Assembly: GCA_009924545.1 (NCBI GenBank)
Contig: RFRL01000008.1
Location: 1-38,966 of the forward strand
From: Planctomycetia bacterium
GTDB taxonomy: Bacteria; Planctomycetota; Planctomycetia; Pirellulales; UBA1268
Direction of reading: 5' to 3'
Length of the DNA: 38,966 nucleotides
Under the pieces are notes generated by a model. The model did not search any database and was not told the DNA's origin. It saw only the letters and a list, made by a program, of their open reading frames with translations. The position numbers and the translations under genes were made by a program. This document shows, piece by piece, positions 25,744-33,637 of this stretch (the first letter of the stretch is position 1; every line of letters begins with the position of its first letter).

Positions 25744-26985
25744 TCACGCTGATTGAGCGACGGCCGCGGCCTGCCCAGGGTCACCATCCGGCGGATCCCC
25801 ATCCGTCGGCTCCCCTTCGACGCGGAACCGGCTCACCGCCCCCGTCAGGCCCTCGACCGCCTGCACCATCTGCCGGGCCGCGTCCTGGAACTCGCGGAGC
25901 GTGTCGGCCGCCGACTGCGTGCCGTCGGTGAGGGTGAGCAGGGCCTCGGTGATCTGCTGGGCGCCCGTGGCCTGGGCCTGCATGCCCTGGTTGACGTACT
26001 CGAACCGGGTGCTCAGGCCGTGCACCTTGTCGATGACCTCGACGAACTGGCCGCTGATCCCCGATACGCGTTCGACGCCCGTCTTCACATCGGCGCCGAA
26101 GCGGTCCATCTCCCCGACCCCGGCGCTGACCGCCTCGTGCATCTGGGCCACGAGGCGCTCGATGTCGAGCGTGGCCACGGCGGTCTGATCGGCGAGGCGG
26201 CGGATCTCGCGGGCGACGACGATGAAGCCCTGGCCGTACTCCCCGGCCTTCTCCGCCTCGATCGCGGCGTTGATGGAGAGGAGATTCGTCTGGTCGGCGA
26301 CCTTGGTGATCGTGGTGATCACCATGTTGATGTCCTCCGCCCGCTGCCGGATCACCGCCAACCGCTCGGTGAAATCGGCCGTGGACTGTTCCAACCGCGC
26401 CATCGTCGCACCGATGCCGGCCAAGTCGGACCGCCCGGCGCTGGCCACCTGGGCGGTTTCGGCGGCGACGGTGGCCACCTCGTTCATGGTCCCCACCAAC
26501 TCGGTGCCGGTGACGGCGATCTGCCGGCTGGCGACGGCCGCCTGACTGGTGCTCGCCCCCAGTGACTGGATCGCCCGCTCCTGCCGCTCCCCGGCGGCGG
26601 ACAGGCTCCGCGCGGTGCCGTCGAGCTCGTGGCCGGCCCGTTTGACCTCGCCGACAAGCGACCTCAGGCTGCCGGTCATCTGGCCGATGTCGCGGAGCAG
26701 TTGCCCCGATTCATCGCCGCCACGGGCATCGAGCCGACCGGTCAGATCCCCCGCAGCCACCCGTCGGGCGATGGCGGTGGCCCCGTCGATCCGGCGTGTG
26801 AACCGGGTGGCCAGCCAACCGAGGAGCCCCAGCAGGGCACCGAGCAGGAGCGCTGTGATTCCGGCCAAGCGGAGGAGCGCTTGCCGCCCCCCGGCGAGGA
26901 CCGCTCGTTCCGCGACCATGGTGAGGACCGTCCACCCCGCCGTCTCGGCCCGCGCCGCGGCGGCCAGGCAAGTCCCCCCACGCAC
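25744..26985 (-). CDS. Methyl-accepting chemotaxis protein, C-terminal (HAMP and signalling) part
   Basis: This is the C-terminal 413 residues as read. A hydrophobic second transmembrane helix ([20 protein letters not shown]) is followed by a HAMP domain ([20 protein letters not shown]) and a long cytoplasmic coiled coil. The signalling tip contains [40 protein letters not shown] and the TLDIERLV repeat. The C-terminal tail ([11 protein letters not shown]...SRFRVEGE) is rich in charged residues; no pentapeptide receptor is evident. Its N-terminal sensor half is in a different frame (see 26711..27811). Joined after removing one extra base it is a 688-residue receptor spanning 25744-27811. Confidence 0.85.
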   Translation of the reverse strand: MRGGTCLAAAARAETAGWTVLTMVAERAVLAGGRQALLRLAGITALLLGALLGLLGWLATRFTRRIDGATAIARRVAAGDLTGRLDARGGDESGQLLRDIGQMTGSLRSLVGEVKRAGHELDGTARSLSAAGERQERAIQSLGASTSQAAVASRQIAVTGTELVGTMNEVATVAAETAQVASAGRSDLAGIGATMARLEQSTADFTERLAVIRQRAEDINMVITTITKVADQTNLLSINAAIEAEKAGEYGQGFIVVAREIRRLADQTAVATLDIERLVAQMHEAVSAGVGEMDRFGADVKTGVERVSGISGQFVEVIDKVHGLSTRFEYVNQGMQAQATGAQQITEALLTLTDGTQSAADTLREFQDAARQMVQAVEGLTGAVSRFRVEGEPTDGDPPDGDPGQAAAVAQSA

Positions 26986-27811
26986 CGGATCGATCGTGGT
27001 GAGGGCTTCGCCCCGGGGCCGATCGGCCGTGACGCAACGGACCGTACACCGTTTCGTCGACCGGACGGCCGTCGGCTCCCTCGGGATCGGCCGTGGTCGC
27101 GAGGATCCGGCCGGCGCGGCTCACCAGGATGATGTCGGCCCGGGCCAGCGCCCCCGTCTGCTCGTCCTGGAGACGGTGCAGTTCCTCACGGATGCCGACC
27201 AACGACCGGTCGATCCCCGCGCGGCCCACGACCCGACCGTCCCGGACGATCGGGTGGATGTGCTCCACCACGCCCCGCCCCCGGACCGTGCGCGGCTCCG
27301 TGACCACCGTGGTGTCGCCCCGGCCGGGATCGAACGACCGTTCGCGCCGGGCTGCGGCGGGGCCCGTGGCGGCCAGCGCCACCACCTCGCGATCGATCCG
27401 CGTGGCATCCACGGGGGAGCGGCTCCAGCGGATGCCGGCAGGTTCGCTCCGGGATTCCCCCGCCTTGGCCTCCGTGTCCGGGCCCCCGAGCAGGACCGCC
27501 GCCGCCTCGAAGCGGGGATTCGAGAGAAGGATGTCGCGACCGATCCGCTCGGCCACCGTCCGATCCGCCGCGGGGAGCTCCTGCACGGCCGTGGCCAGCG
27601 TCCGGGCGGCCGTGGCCGCCTCCACGGTCGAGCGCTCGATGCCGGCGGCGATGGCCTGCGCCCGCGCGGCCAGGGCGTCGGCCGCCGCCTCCAGGAGCAG
27701 CGTGTGCACCTGCCACGCCGTGAGCCATGCCAGCCCCCCGAGGACGAGCGCGGCGGGAAGAAGACCGAGGAGGACGAATCGCTGCCGGATGCCGAGAGGG
27801 GGGAACTGCAT
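26711..27811 (-). CDS. Sensor (Cache-like) N-terminal part of the chemoreceptor, frame-broken
   Basis: Start ATG 27811 opens a short cytoplasmic stretch, then TM1 ([20 protein letters not shown], about residues 12-32), then a periplasmic sensor resembling dCache: [98 protein letters not shown]. After PVDETVYG (about 27043-27050) the frame turns to arginine/histidine-rich nonsense. The expected continuation ([20 protein letters not shown]) is in the neighbouring frame, which needs one base fewer. Past that point this ORF is meaningless until its stop at 26711. The ligand is unknown. Confidence 0.75.
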   Translation of the reverse strand: MQFPPLGIRQRFVLLGLLPAALVLGGLAWLTAWQVHTLLLEAAADALAARAQAIAAGIERSTVEAATAARTLATAVQELPAADRTVAERIGRDILLSNPRFEAAAVLLGGPDTEAKAGESRSEPAGIRWSRSPVDATRIDREVVALAATGPAAARRERSFDPGRGDTTVVTEPRTVRGRGVVEHIHPIVRDGRVVGRAGIDRSLVGIREELHRLQDEQTGALARADIILVSRAGRILATTADPEGADGRPVDETVYGPLRHGRSAPGRSPHHDRSGAWGDLPGRRGAGRDGGVDGPHHGRGTSGPRRGAASAPPLGRNHSAPARCPAGAPRLAGHPVHTPDRRGHRHRPTGGCGGSDRSARCPWRR

Positions 27812-28150
27812 GATGGACCCAACCGTGACGCGTCATCCGATGCTCCACCAGAGACTACCCGGAGAGTGTCCGCCGGTGGCCAAACAGCCGCCGCGGTTTC
27901 GGGCCCCGGGAAAACCTGCGGTTTTTCCCGGGAGTCGCCCTTCCCGGCACCGCGTCCCACGGGGCGCGGCCTGCCGCGCGGCGCTGCCCGGCGCGGTCCG
28001 GGTCCGTCCCCCGGACTCCCGCGCGGGCGAATCGGCTCTGGCACGGTCCGCGCGGCCGACCGCGGCCTCCCTCCGTGGACAAACCGCCGCGTGCACGGCA
28101 GGATCACCGATCTCCCGGCGCCTCCGCCGCACCTCTGGAGCCCCCCGCCG
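27812..28150. other. Intergenic region with a strong stem-loop
   Basis: About 340 bases lie between the divergent chemoreceptor and HAD phosphatase genes. The stem-loop at 27905-27932 pairs CCCGGGAAAACC with GGTTTTTCCCGGG (one extra T) around a three-base loop TGC. It is the strongest hairpin of the region and could be an operator, attenuator or terminator-like element. No gene is supported. Confidence 0.45.
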
Positions 28151-28747
28151 ATGTGGCACCGCCGCCGGCACGACGCCCTCCTCTTCGACTGTGACGGCAC
28201 GCTCGCCGACACGATGCCGTCGCACTACCGGGCCTGGCTGGAAGTGACCGGCGCCCACGGCATCGACTTTCCCGAGGACCGGTTCTACGCCCTCGGTGGT
28301 CGCCCCACGCGCGACATCGTGGCCCGACTGGCCGGGGAGGCGGGCATCGCCCTCGACATCGAAGCGGCGGTGATGCGCAAAGAGGCGACCTTTCTCGCGG
28401 CGCTCGACGGGGTGGCGGCGATCGAGGCCGTGGTCGACGTCGTGCGGCGCAACCGCGGGCGGGTGCCGATGGCGGTGGTCACCGGTGGGCACCGCGCGGT
28501 GTGCCAGCGGATCCTCTCCCGCATCGGCCTCGACGACGCCTTCGCCGAGCTGGTGGCCAGTGAGGACACCGCGCGGCACAAGCCCGACCCCGATCCCTTC
28601 CTCGAGGCGGCGCGGCGCCTTGGCGTGGAACCGCGGCGCTGCGTGGTGTGGGAGGACAGCGACCTGGGCATCGCGGCGGCGCGAGCCGCGGGCATGGACT
28701 GGGTGGACGTCCGCCCGATCCACCTTCCAGCACGGGTGTGCGGATGA
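28151..28747 (+). CDS. HAD-family phosphatase/phosphoglucomutase-like hydrolase
   Basis: Predicted 198 residues. HAD motif I is LLFDCDGTLAD (nucleophile Asp13, Asp15), motif II is AVVTGGH, the motif III lysine lies in ARHKPDPDPFLEAARRLGVE, and motif IV is VVWEDSDLGIAAARAAGM. The helical cap between motifs I and II resembles beta-phosphoglucomutase-like members. The substrate is probably a sugar or phosphorylated metabolite but is not determined. It overlaps the start of the threonine dehydratase by four bases (ATGA), so the two are co-translated. ATG 28151 is the first after an open in-frame stretch without family sequence. Confidence 0.88.
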   Translation: MWHRRRHDALLFDCDGTLADTMPSHYRAWLEVTGAHGIDFPEDRFYALGGRPTRDIVARLAGEAGIALDIEAAVMRKEATFLAALDGVAAIEAVVDVVRRNRGRVPMAVVTGGHRAVCQRILSRIGLDDAFAELVASEDTARHKPDPDPFLEAARRLGVEPRRCVVWEDSDLGIAAARAAGMDWVDVRPIHLPARVCG

Positions 28748-29967
28748 CCCGGCGGCCGGCGCTCACGCTCGACGACATCCGCGCGGCCCGGGAGCGGATC
28801 CGCGGGGCGATCTACCACTCCCCCTGTCCCCCGAGCGTGCCGTTGTCGGACCTCACGGGGGTGACGGTGTTCTGCAAACTCGATCTCCTGCAGCGTACCG
28901 GGTCGTTCAAGGAACGGGGCGCCCGCAACGCGCTCCTGCTGCTTGACGCCCCGGCCCGGAGCCGGGGTGTGGTGGCCGCCTCGGCCGGGAACCACGCGCT
29001 CGGGCTTGCCTGGCACGGCCGTCTCCTCGGCATCCCCGTGACCGTGGTCATGCCGCGGTTCGCACCACTGGTGAAGGTCGCCACCTGCCGCCGGCTGGGG
29101 GCCACGGTCATCCTCCACGGCGACTCCTTCGACGAAGCCCGGGCCGAGGCCGCGCGGATCGCCGCCACCGAGGGGCGGGAACGGATCCACGGGTTCGACG
29201 ACCTGCGGGTGATCGCCGGGCAGGGCACGATGGCCCTCGAGGTGCTCGACGACGTCACGGATGCCGAGGCGATCGTCGTCCCCACCGGTGGCGCGGGGTT
29301 GTTGGCCGGTGTCGCCACCGCGGCCAAGGCGATCAATCCGCGGCTGCGCATCGTGGCGGTGGAGCCGGCGGCCGCCCCGAGCCTCAGCGCTTCGCTGGCC
29401 GCAGGCCACCCCGTGGCGGTGCCGGCGCGGCCGACCCTCGCCGACGGTCTCGCCGTGGGGCGCGTCGGCGACGTGGCGTTCCCGATCGCCGCGCCGCTGG
29501 TCGACCAGGTGGTCACCGTCGACGAGGAAGCGCTCGCCCTGGCGGTACTGCGGTTGGCGGAACTGGAGAAGACGGTCGTCGAAGGCGCCGGGGCCGCGGC
29601 CCTCGCCGCGCTCCTGACCGGTGCCTGCCCCGACCTCCGCGGCCGGCGCACGGTGCTCCTCGTCTGCGGGGGAAACATCGACCTGTCGATCCTCGGCCGG
29701 GTCATCGACCATGGCCTCGCGGCCGACGGTCGACTGTGGCGGTTCACGACGCGCGTCACCGACCGTCCCGGTGGCATCGCCCGGCTGGCCGCCGTGATCG
29801 CCGCCGTCGGCGCGAGCGTCCTGGAAATCACCCATGACCGGACGTTTGCCGGTCCCGACGTCTTCTCGGCCCGGGTGGCTGTGACGGTGGAAACCGCCGA
29901 CCGCGGTCAGGTCGAGGCCCTGGCCAGCGCCCTCGCCGCAGCCGGGTTTCCGGTGACGACCGGCTGA
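28744..29967 (+). CDS. ilvA: Threonine dehydratase (ammonia-lyase) with ACT domain
   Basis: Predicted 407-residue pyridoxal-phosphate enzyme converting threonine to 2-oxobutanoate, the first step to isoleucine. The PLP lysine is Lys56 in RTGSFKERGARNAL, the ASAGNHALGLAWHG block holds the substrate/phosphate loop, PTGGAGLLAGVATA is the glycine-rich PLP-phosphate loop, and CGGNIDLSILGRVI is also conserved. Residues about 330-407 form an ACT regulatory domain (RFTTRVTDRPGGIARLAAVI, SVLEITHDR). Length and the single ACT domain fit the shorter IlvA/TdcB type, so biosynthetic versus catabolic assignment is open. The start overlaps the HAD gene stop (ATGA). Confidence 0.9.
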   Translation: MTRRPALTLDDIRAARERIRGAIYHSPCPPSVPLSDLTGVTVFCKLDLLQRTGSFKERGARNALLLLDAPARSRGVVAASAGNHALGLAWHGRLLGIPVTVVMPRFAPLVKVATCRRLGATVILHGDSFDEARAEAARIAATEGRERIHGFDDLRVIAGQGTMALEVLDDVTDAEAIVVPTGGAGLLAGVATAAKAINPRLRIVAVEPAAAPSLSASLAAGHPVAVPARPTLADGLAVGRVGDVAFPIAAPLVDQVVTVDEEALALAVLRLAELEKTVVEGAGAAALAALLTGACPDLRGRRTVLLVCGGNIDLSILGRVIDHGLAADGRLWRFTTRVTDRPGGIARLAAVIAAVGASVLEITHDRTFAGPDVFSARVAVTVETADRGQVEALASALAAAGFPVTTG

Positions 29968-30114
29968 CAGCGCCCACGGCCCCGACCGCACGGGCCGTGC
30001 CGGCGGTGAGGATCACGCCGCCGAGGCGGTCCCGGACCCTTTTTCCCCGGAGCAGGCATGGAGAAATGCCGATCTCGTACACGGCAGCGCTCGCGCATGC
30101 GCCGGGATGGAGGG

Positions 30115-30258
30115 ATGATGGTGACGAATTCGGGAAACACCCATCGCCCTTCGGCCACCGACCTCGAGCGGGAGCGGCGGCGCCTCCGCCGGGAGCTGCT
30201 TCGGAGGATCCTCGACCGCGAGACGCGCCGGCGGCGGGTCCGCGGTGCCGTCAGGTGA
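30115..30258 (+). CDS. Possible small basic helical protein
   Basis: An ORF of about 47 codons (MMVTNSGNTHRPSATDLERE followed by an Arg/Leu-rich helix) has a GGAGG at 30109-30113, close to the start. It ends 25 bases before the protease start at 30284. Strongly basic and amphipathic, so it could be nucleic-acid binding, but the high GC can create such ORFs by chance. The rest of the 316-base gap after ilvA holds nothing recognisable. Confidence 0.3.
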   Translation: MMVTNSGNTHRPSATDLERERRRLRRELLRRILDRETRRRRVRGAVR

Positions 30259-30283
30259 ACCGGCCACGGCGCGGAGGCTTCCG

Positions 30284-31375
30284 GTGCCGATCCCTTTCCG
30301 GATCATCGTCGCCACCTGCATCGCGGTCTGGCTGGCTCTGGCGGCACTGACCGCCCAGGGACAGTGGTGGTGGCCCCAGCCGCGGTCGTCGGGAGGGGCG
30401 CCGTGGCAGCCGGAGTTGTTCTCCGACTACCTCGCGTCGGGTCAGCCACCCCACCCGTCCGTGCCCCGCATCGTGGCCGCCGAGCGGGATGGCGCGTCGC
30501 TGGGGTCGGGGGTTCTCGTCGATGTCAATGGCACCCAGGGGCTGGTGCTCACCAACTGGCATGTGGTGCGTGACACGCGATCGGCCGTCCTCGTACAGTT
30601 CCCCGACGGCTTCCAGTCGGCCGGCACGGTGATCCAGCAGGATGAAACCTGGGATCTGGCGGTGATCGTCGTCTGGCGGCCGCCAGCGCCGCCCGTGCCG
30701 CTCGCCGACGCCCCCCCGGCGATCGGCGAGCCCCTCACCATCGCCGGTTGGGGGCGCGGCACGTTCCGCGCCCAGACCGGCCCCTGCACGCAGTACCTGT
30801 CGCCCGGTTCCGGTCAGCCCCAGGAGCTGGTGGAACTGTGGGCCACCGCGCGGCAGGGGGATTCCGGAGGACCGATCCTCGACGCCCGCGGGCGGTTGTC
30901 TGGCGTGCTCTTCGGGCAAAACGAGGGTCGGACCATCGGCAGTTGCTGCACGCGGCTGCGCGCCATGCTCGCCCGGGTCGGATCGGTCGGCGTTCCGCTC
31001 GCGACCATGTCGGCGGCGCCGGTGATGCCCCAGGCGGTGCCGGCCCCCACCGGTCCATGGGGAACCACCAACGCCGCCGTTCCATCGGGCCTGGCGCCGC
31101 CGGGGGAGACGACCCCATCCGCCACACCGCTGACAAACCCGACAGACCCGTCGCGCGCCGAGTCCATCTCCGCCGCCGCCTCGCCCACGGCTGGTGCGGC
31201 CGTCGCCGGACGGCAGACGCGCGGCGCCGCGTCCGGCAGGACGATCGATCCGGGAACGTTGCTCGATCGGCTCCGAACTCCGGCGGGCAGGGAAACGGCA
31301 CTCCAGGTGGCCGGAGGATTGGCTCTGGCCGTCCTCGGCCTGCGGACGGTGTTCACGAGGCGCAGTCGCGGCTGA
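30284..31375 (+). CDS. Membrane-anchored trypsin-like serine protease
   Basis: Predicted 363 residues. An N-terminal hydrophobic segment (PFRIIVATCIAVWLALAALT) serves as signal anchor. The trypsin-fold catalytic triad is visible: His93 (LTNWHVV), Asp124 (ETWDLAVI) and Ser194 (ARQGDSGGPI), with SLGSGVLVDVNGTQGLVLTN before the histidine. After the catalytic domain (to about residue 240) comes a Ser/Thr/Pro/Ala-rich linker, then a second hydrophobic stretch near the C-terminus (ETALQVAGGLALAVLGLRTV) with positive residues behind it, so both ends may be in the membrane. GTG 30284 is preferred over GTG 30245 because GGAGG sits at 30273-30277. There is no PDZ domain, so it is not a standard DegP/HtrA. 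It is followed by the kinase gene after 132 bases. Confidence 0.8.
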   Translation: MPIPFRIIVATCIAVWLALAALTAQGQWWWPQPRSSGGAPWQPELFSDYLASGQPPHPSVPRIVAAERDGASLGSGVLVDVNGTQGLVLTNWHVVRDTRSAVLVQFPDGFQSAGTVIQQDETWDLAVIVVWRPPAPPVPLADAPPAIGEPLTIAGWGRGTFRAQTGPCTQYLSPGSGQPQELVELWATARQGDSGGPILDARGRLSGVLFGQNEGRTIGSCCTRLRAMLARVGSVGVPLATMSAAPVMPQAVPAPTGPWGTTNAAVPSGLAPPGETTPSATPLTNPTDPSRAESISAAASPTAGAAVAGRQTRGAASGRTIDPGTLLDRLRTPAGRETALQVAGGLALAVLGLRTVFTRRSRG

Positions 31376-31507
31376 TGGCAAGGAGGCCACGGCGGTGACG
31401 TGCCCCCCGGGGCCGGGCCACCGCTCCCTTCCGGCACGGCCTCGGGGGCCGCCACGTTGCCCGGGAGCACCGGCGGGTCGATACTGGTTCTTTTCCCAGG
31501 CGCCGGC

Positions 31508-32683
31508 ATGGAATTGCGATCTCCCCTCAATCCCGCCCCCGACGATCTCTCCGGCCGGAGGTTGGGGGGATACCGCCTCCTGCGCCTCCTCGGCCGGGGG
31601 GCGATGGCCGACGTCTATCTCGCCGAGCAGCAATCCCTCGATCGCCGCGTGGCGGTCAAGGTGCTGCGGAGCCGCACGGTTTCCCAGCCTGCGGCGGTGC
31701 AGCGGTTCACGCAGGAAGCCCGGGCGGCCGCCGCCCTCGTCCACGGCAACATCGTGCAAATCCACGAGGTGGCCTGCATCGACGGCATCCACCTCCTCGC
31801 CGAGGAATACGTCGCCGGCCCGACGCTGCGCGCCTGGCTCGACCGGCGTGGCCCGCTCGATGCCCGCCAGGCCCTCTCTGTCCTCGGGCAGGTGGGCTCG
31901 GCCCTGGAGCGGGCGGCCTCGCAGGGCGTGGTCCACCGCGACATCAAGCCGGAGAATCTCCTCGTCGCCCCCACGGGCGAGGTGAAGGTGGCCGATTTCG
32001 GCCTCGCCCGCGTCCTCACCGACGGCGTCGGCACCGACCTCACGCAGGATGGCACCACGCTCGGCACCCCCCTCTACATGAGCCCGGAGCAGGCGGAGGG
32101 GAAACCGGTTGACACTCGTAGCGACCTGTACTCGCTCGGGGCCACGCTCTACCACCTCCTCGCCGGTCGGCCCCCGTTCTCCGGACCGACACCGCTGGTG
32201 GTGGCGATGGCCCATGTCACCCAGCCCTGTCCGCCGCTGGAGCAACACCGTCCCGACCTCCCCTCCGATCTGACGGCGGTGGTGACGCGGCTCCTGGAAA
32301 AGGCTCCCGAGCACCGCTTCGCCGGTCCGGGCGACATGCTCCGTGCCGTGGAGGCGGCTGAACAGGCGGTCGCCCCGTCGTCGCGCCGCCACGATCCCTC
32401 GCCGCTGGCCTGGTCGGTGGACGGCGCCCCGTGGGACGACAGCGCCGACGTGCCGCTGCAAGCTCCCGCGCCAGGGCGCAGTTGGCTGCAGACGCGGACG
32501 GTGGAGATGCGCGACGCCACCCAGCGGCTCCAGGATGCGATGGAGCGTGAGCAACTGCGGCGCGACAGCGAGCGCCGCTACTGGCTGGCGGTGGTGGCGG
32601 CGGGGTTGGCCCTTGCCGCCATCGGCTTCGCGGTGGGGCGCACCCGGCCGCGTACGAGCCGGCTCTTCCGTCAGCCGCGCTGA
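31508..32683 (+). CDS. Membrane Ser/Thr protein kinase (Hanks type)
   Basis: Predicted 391 residues. The N-terminus DLSGRRLGGYRLLRLLGRGA is characteristic of planctomycete kinases. Kinase motifs present: the glycine loop GRGAMADVYLAE, Lys51 (VAVKVL), HRDIKPENLL, DFGLARVL, GTPLYMSPEQAEG and the DVYSLG-like SDLYSLGATLYHLLAGR. The kinase domain ends near residue 285. A linker follows, then a single transmembrane helix (YWLAVVAAGLALAAIGFAVG, about 358-377) and a short basic tail, so the kinase faces the cytoplasm with almost nothing outside. ATG 31508 is chosen over a 36-codon low-complexity GTG extension. No PASTA or sensor domain is present. Target proteins are unknown; the trypsin-like protease upstream may be functionally linked. 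Confidence 0.9.
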   Translation: MELRSPLNPAPDDLSGRRLGGYRLLRLLGRGAMADVYLAEQQSLDRRVAVKVLRSRTVSQPAAVQRFTQEARAAAALVHGNIVQIHEVACIDGIHLLAEEYVAGPTLRAWLDRRGPLDARQALSVLGQVGSALERAASQGVVHRDIKPENLLVAPTGEVKVADFGLARVLTDGVGTDLTQDGTTLGTPLYMSPEQAEGKPVDTRSDLYSLGATLYHLLAGRPPFSGPTPLVVAMAHVTQPCPPLEQHRPDLPSDLTAVVTRLLEKAPEHRFAGPGDMLRAVEAAEQAVAPSSRRHDPSPLAWSVDGAPWDDSADVPLQAPAPGRSWLQTRTVEMRDATQRLQDAMEREQLRRDSERRYWLAVVAAGLALAAIGFAVGRTRPRTSRLFRQPR

Positions 32684-32762
32684 GACCGTCGCACGGCAGA
32701 GCGTGTCGCGGGGCACAGGGGGCCGCCGCCGACGTGGCTGGCTCGAGCCCACTTCCCGCCTG

Positions 32763-32804
32763 GATGAACCGCTTGCCGGTCGGGACGAACCGCTTGCATG
32801 TCGG
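32763..32804. repeat. Tandem 21-bp repeat, two copies
   Basis: Two head-to-tail 21-bp copies, 32763-32783 and 32784-32804, share GAYGAACCGCTTGC, then two variable bases, then GTCGG; three positions differ. They lie in the 266-base non-coding stretch between the kinase stop and the tRNA promoter, where nothing else is recognised. The function is unknown and may be only a local duplication. Confidence 0.55.
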
Positions 32805-32949
32805 GTTTACCCGATGGGCATGATCGGACCGCGTCGAGCGCCACTGGTGCCGTGGGCGGAGGCCTGCCGACAAGAGGGCTGTGGCCGTGGGGCAGCGGGC
32901 GAAAACACCGGCAGACCCATGGCTGCGGTGTCGGCCCGACCGTCAAATC

Positions 32950-32977
32950 TTGACACTCCGGCGGCCTCTGTTAGAAG
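32950..32977 (+). promoter_or_regulatory. Sigma-70-like promoter of tRNA-Glu
   Basis: A perfect -35 TTGACA at 32950-32955 and a -10-like TAGAAG at 32972-32977 are separated by 16 bases. The predicted start would be about three bases before the tRNA's first base (32987). Confidence 0.6.
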
Positions 32978-32986
32978 AAAAGTCAC

Positions 32987-33059
32987 GCCCCCATCGTCTA
33001 GTGGCCCAGGACGTCGGGTTCTCAGTCCGAAAACCGGGGTTCGACTCCCCGTGGGGGTA
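32987..33059 (+). tRNA. tRNA-Glu (CTC anticodon)
   Basis: Folds as a full cloverleaf. The acceptor stem GCCCCCA pairs with TGGGGGT (first pair G-T), followed by discriminator A at 33059. The D arm GTCTAGTGGCCCAGGAC closely matches known tRNA-Glu. The anticodon stem TCGGG/TCCGA (last pair G-T) encloses loop TTCTCAG, giving anticodon CTC. The variable region is AAAC and the T arm is CGGGG TTCGACT CCCCG. The CCA end is not encoded in line after the discriminator. It is flanked by the promoter at 32950 and a terminator at 33068. The integrase remnant lies just downstream. Confidence 0.95.
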
Positions 33060-33067
33060 CTTCGACG

Positions 33068-33110
33068 GCCGTGTCTTCCGGAATCCCGGGAGATACGGCT
33101 GTTTCTTTTT
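33068..33110 (+). terminator. Rho-independent terminator of tRNA-Glu
   Basis: The stem GCCGTGTCTTCC (33068-33079) pairs with GGGAGATACGGC (33088-33099) over 12 positions (two G-T pairs) around an 8-base loop. It is followed by the T-rich tract TGTTTCTTTTT (33100-33110). It lies 8 bases after the tRNA. Reading its reverse complement gives the lysine/glutamate-rich end of an antisense ORF, which should not be mistaken for integrase sequence. Confidence 0.85.
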
Positions 33111-33124
33111 CCATCTGCCGCTGC

Positions 33125-33434
33125 TTGTGGACGGGGCGCGGCCAGGCCGGGAGCGAGGCATCCTCGAGAATGCGGAGCAACTGGGTGCGGAGGTTGGCGT
33201 TGGCCGACCGGTAGCGGGTGATCACGTGGACCGCGCCCTCCTCGGCCGCCTCGAAGGCCGCCTCCAGGTGCGGGCGGATCTCGTCGTACAGCGGAATGGT
33301 CTTGGGCTTGGTCTTGCCGCCCCGGGCCAAGATTCGGCCGCGGTCCCAGTCGATGTCCTGCCAGCGGAGTTCCACGGTCTCGGACGGGCAGCGCAGCCCC
33401 CCGAATCGAATCAGCGACAAGATCAGCGGGAAAG
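33125..33434 (-). pseudogene. Remnant of a tyrosine-recombinase/integrase gene
   Basis: About 103 codons on the minus strand read LSLIRFGGLRCPSETVELRW, QDIDWDRGRIL, IPLYDEIRPHLEAAFEAAEE, VITRYRSANANLRTQLLRIL and SLPAWPRP. This matches the start of the catalytic domain of planctomycete site-specific integrases, including the first catalytic arginine (FGGLR). The chain stops being integrase-like before the conserved HxxR and tyrosine: beyond 33125 the frame runs through the tRNA terminator and the tRNA itself. Upstream of 33434 the frame is not recognisable. It is a truncated, non-functional remnant beside a tRNA gene, a usual integration site. The rest of 33060-33637 shows nothing further. Confidence 0.7.
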
Positions 33435-33637
33435 AGAACGAACTGGCCGAGCCGGACGCAGGACAGGCCCTCTTGCTTCGTCCGCTCTCGAGCAGCCGGG
33501 CGCTGCTGCCTCGGGCGACGGTGGTGTCACGGAGCTGACGACGAGGGGGCGATCGCTTCCGGGAGCCAGCGGTTTGTGCCTGGCTTGCTCCGTGGTCAAA
33601 TGACGGTGTCCCGAACGACGAGCCGCGGGTCCCGGCC

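Noticed and set aside
31400-31507. Earlier GTG start for the membrane kinase
   Set aside because: It adds low-complexity residues. ATG 31508 directly precedes the family N-terminus.
33022-33124. C-terminal continuation of the integrase ORF
   Set aside because: It is the reverse complement of the tRNA terminator and tRNA, so it only resembles protein sequence.
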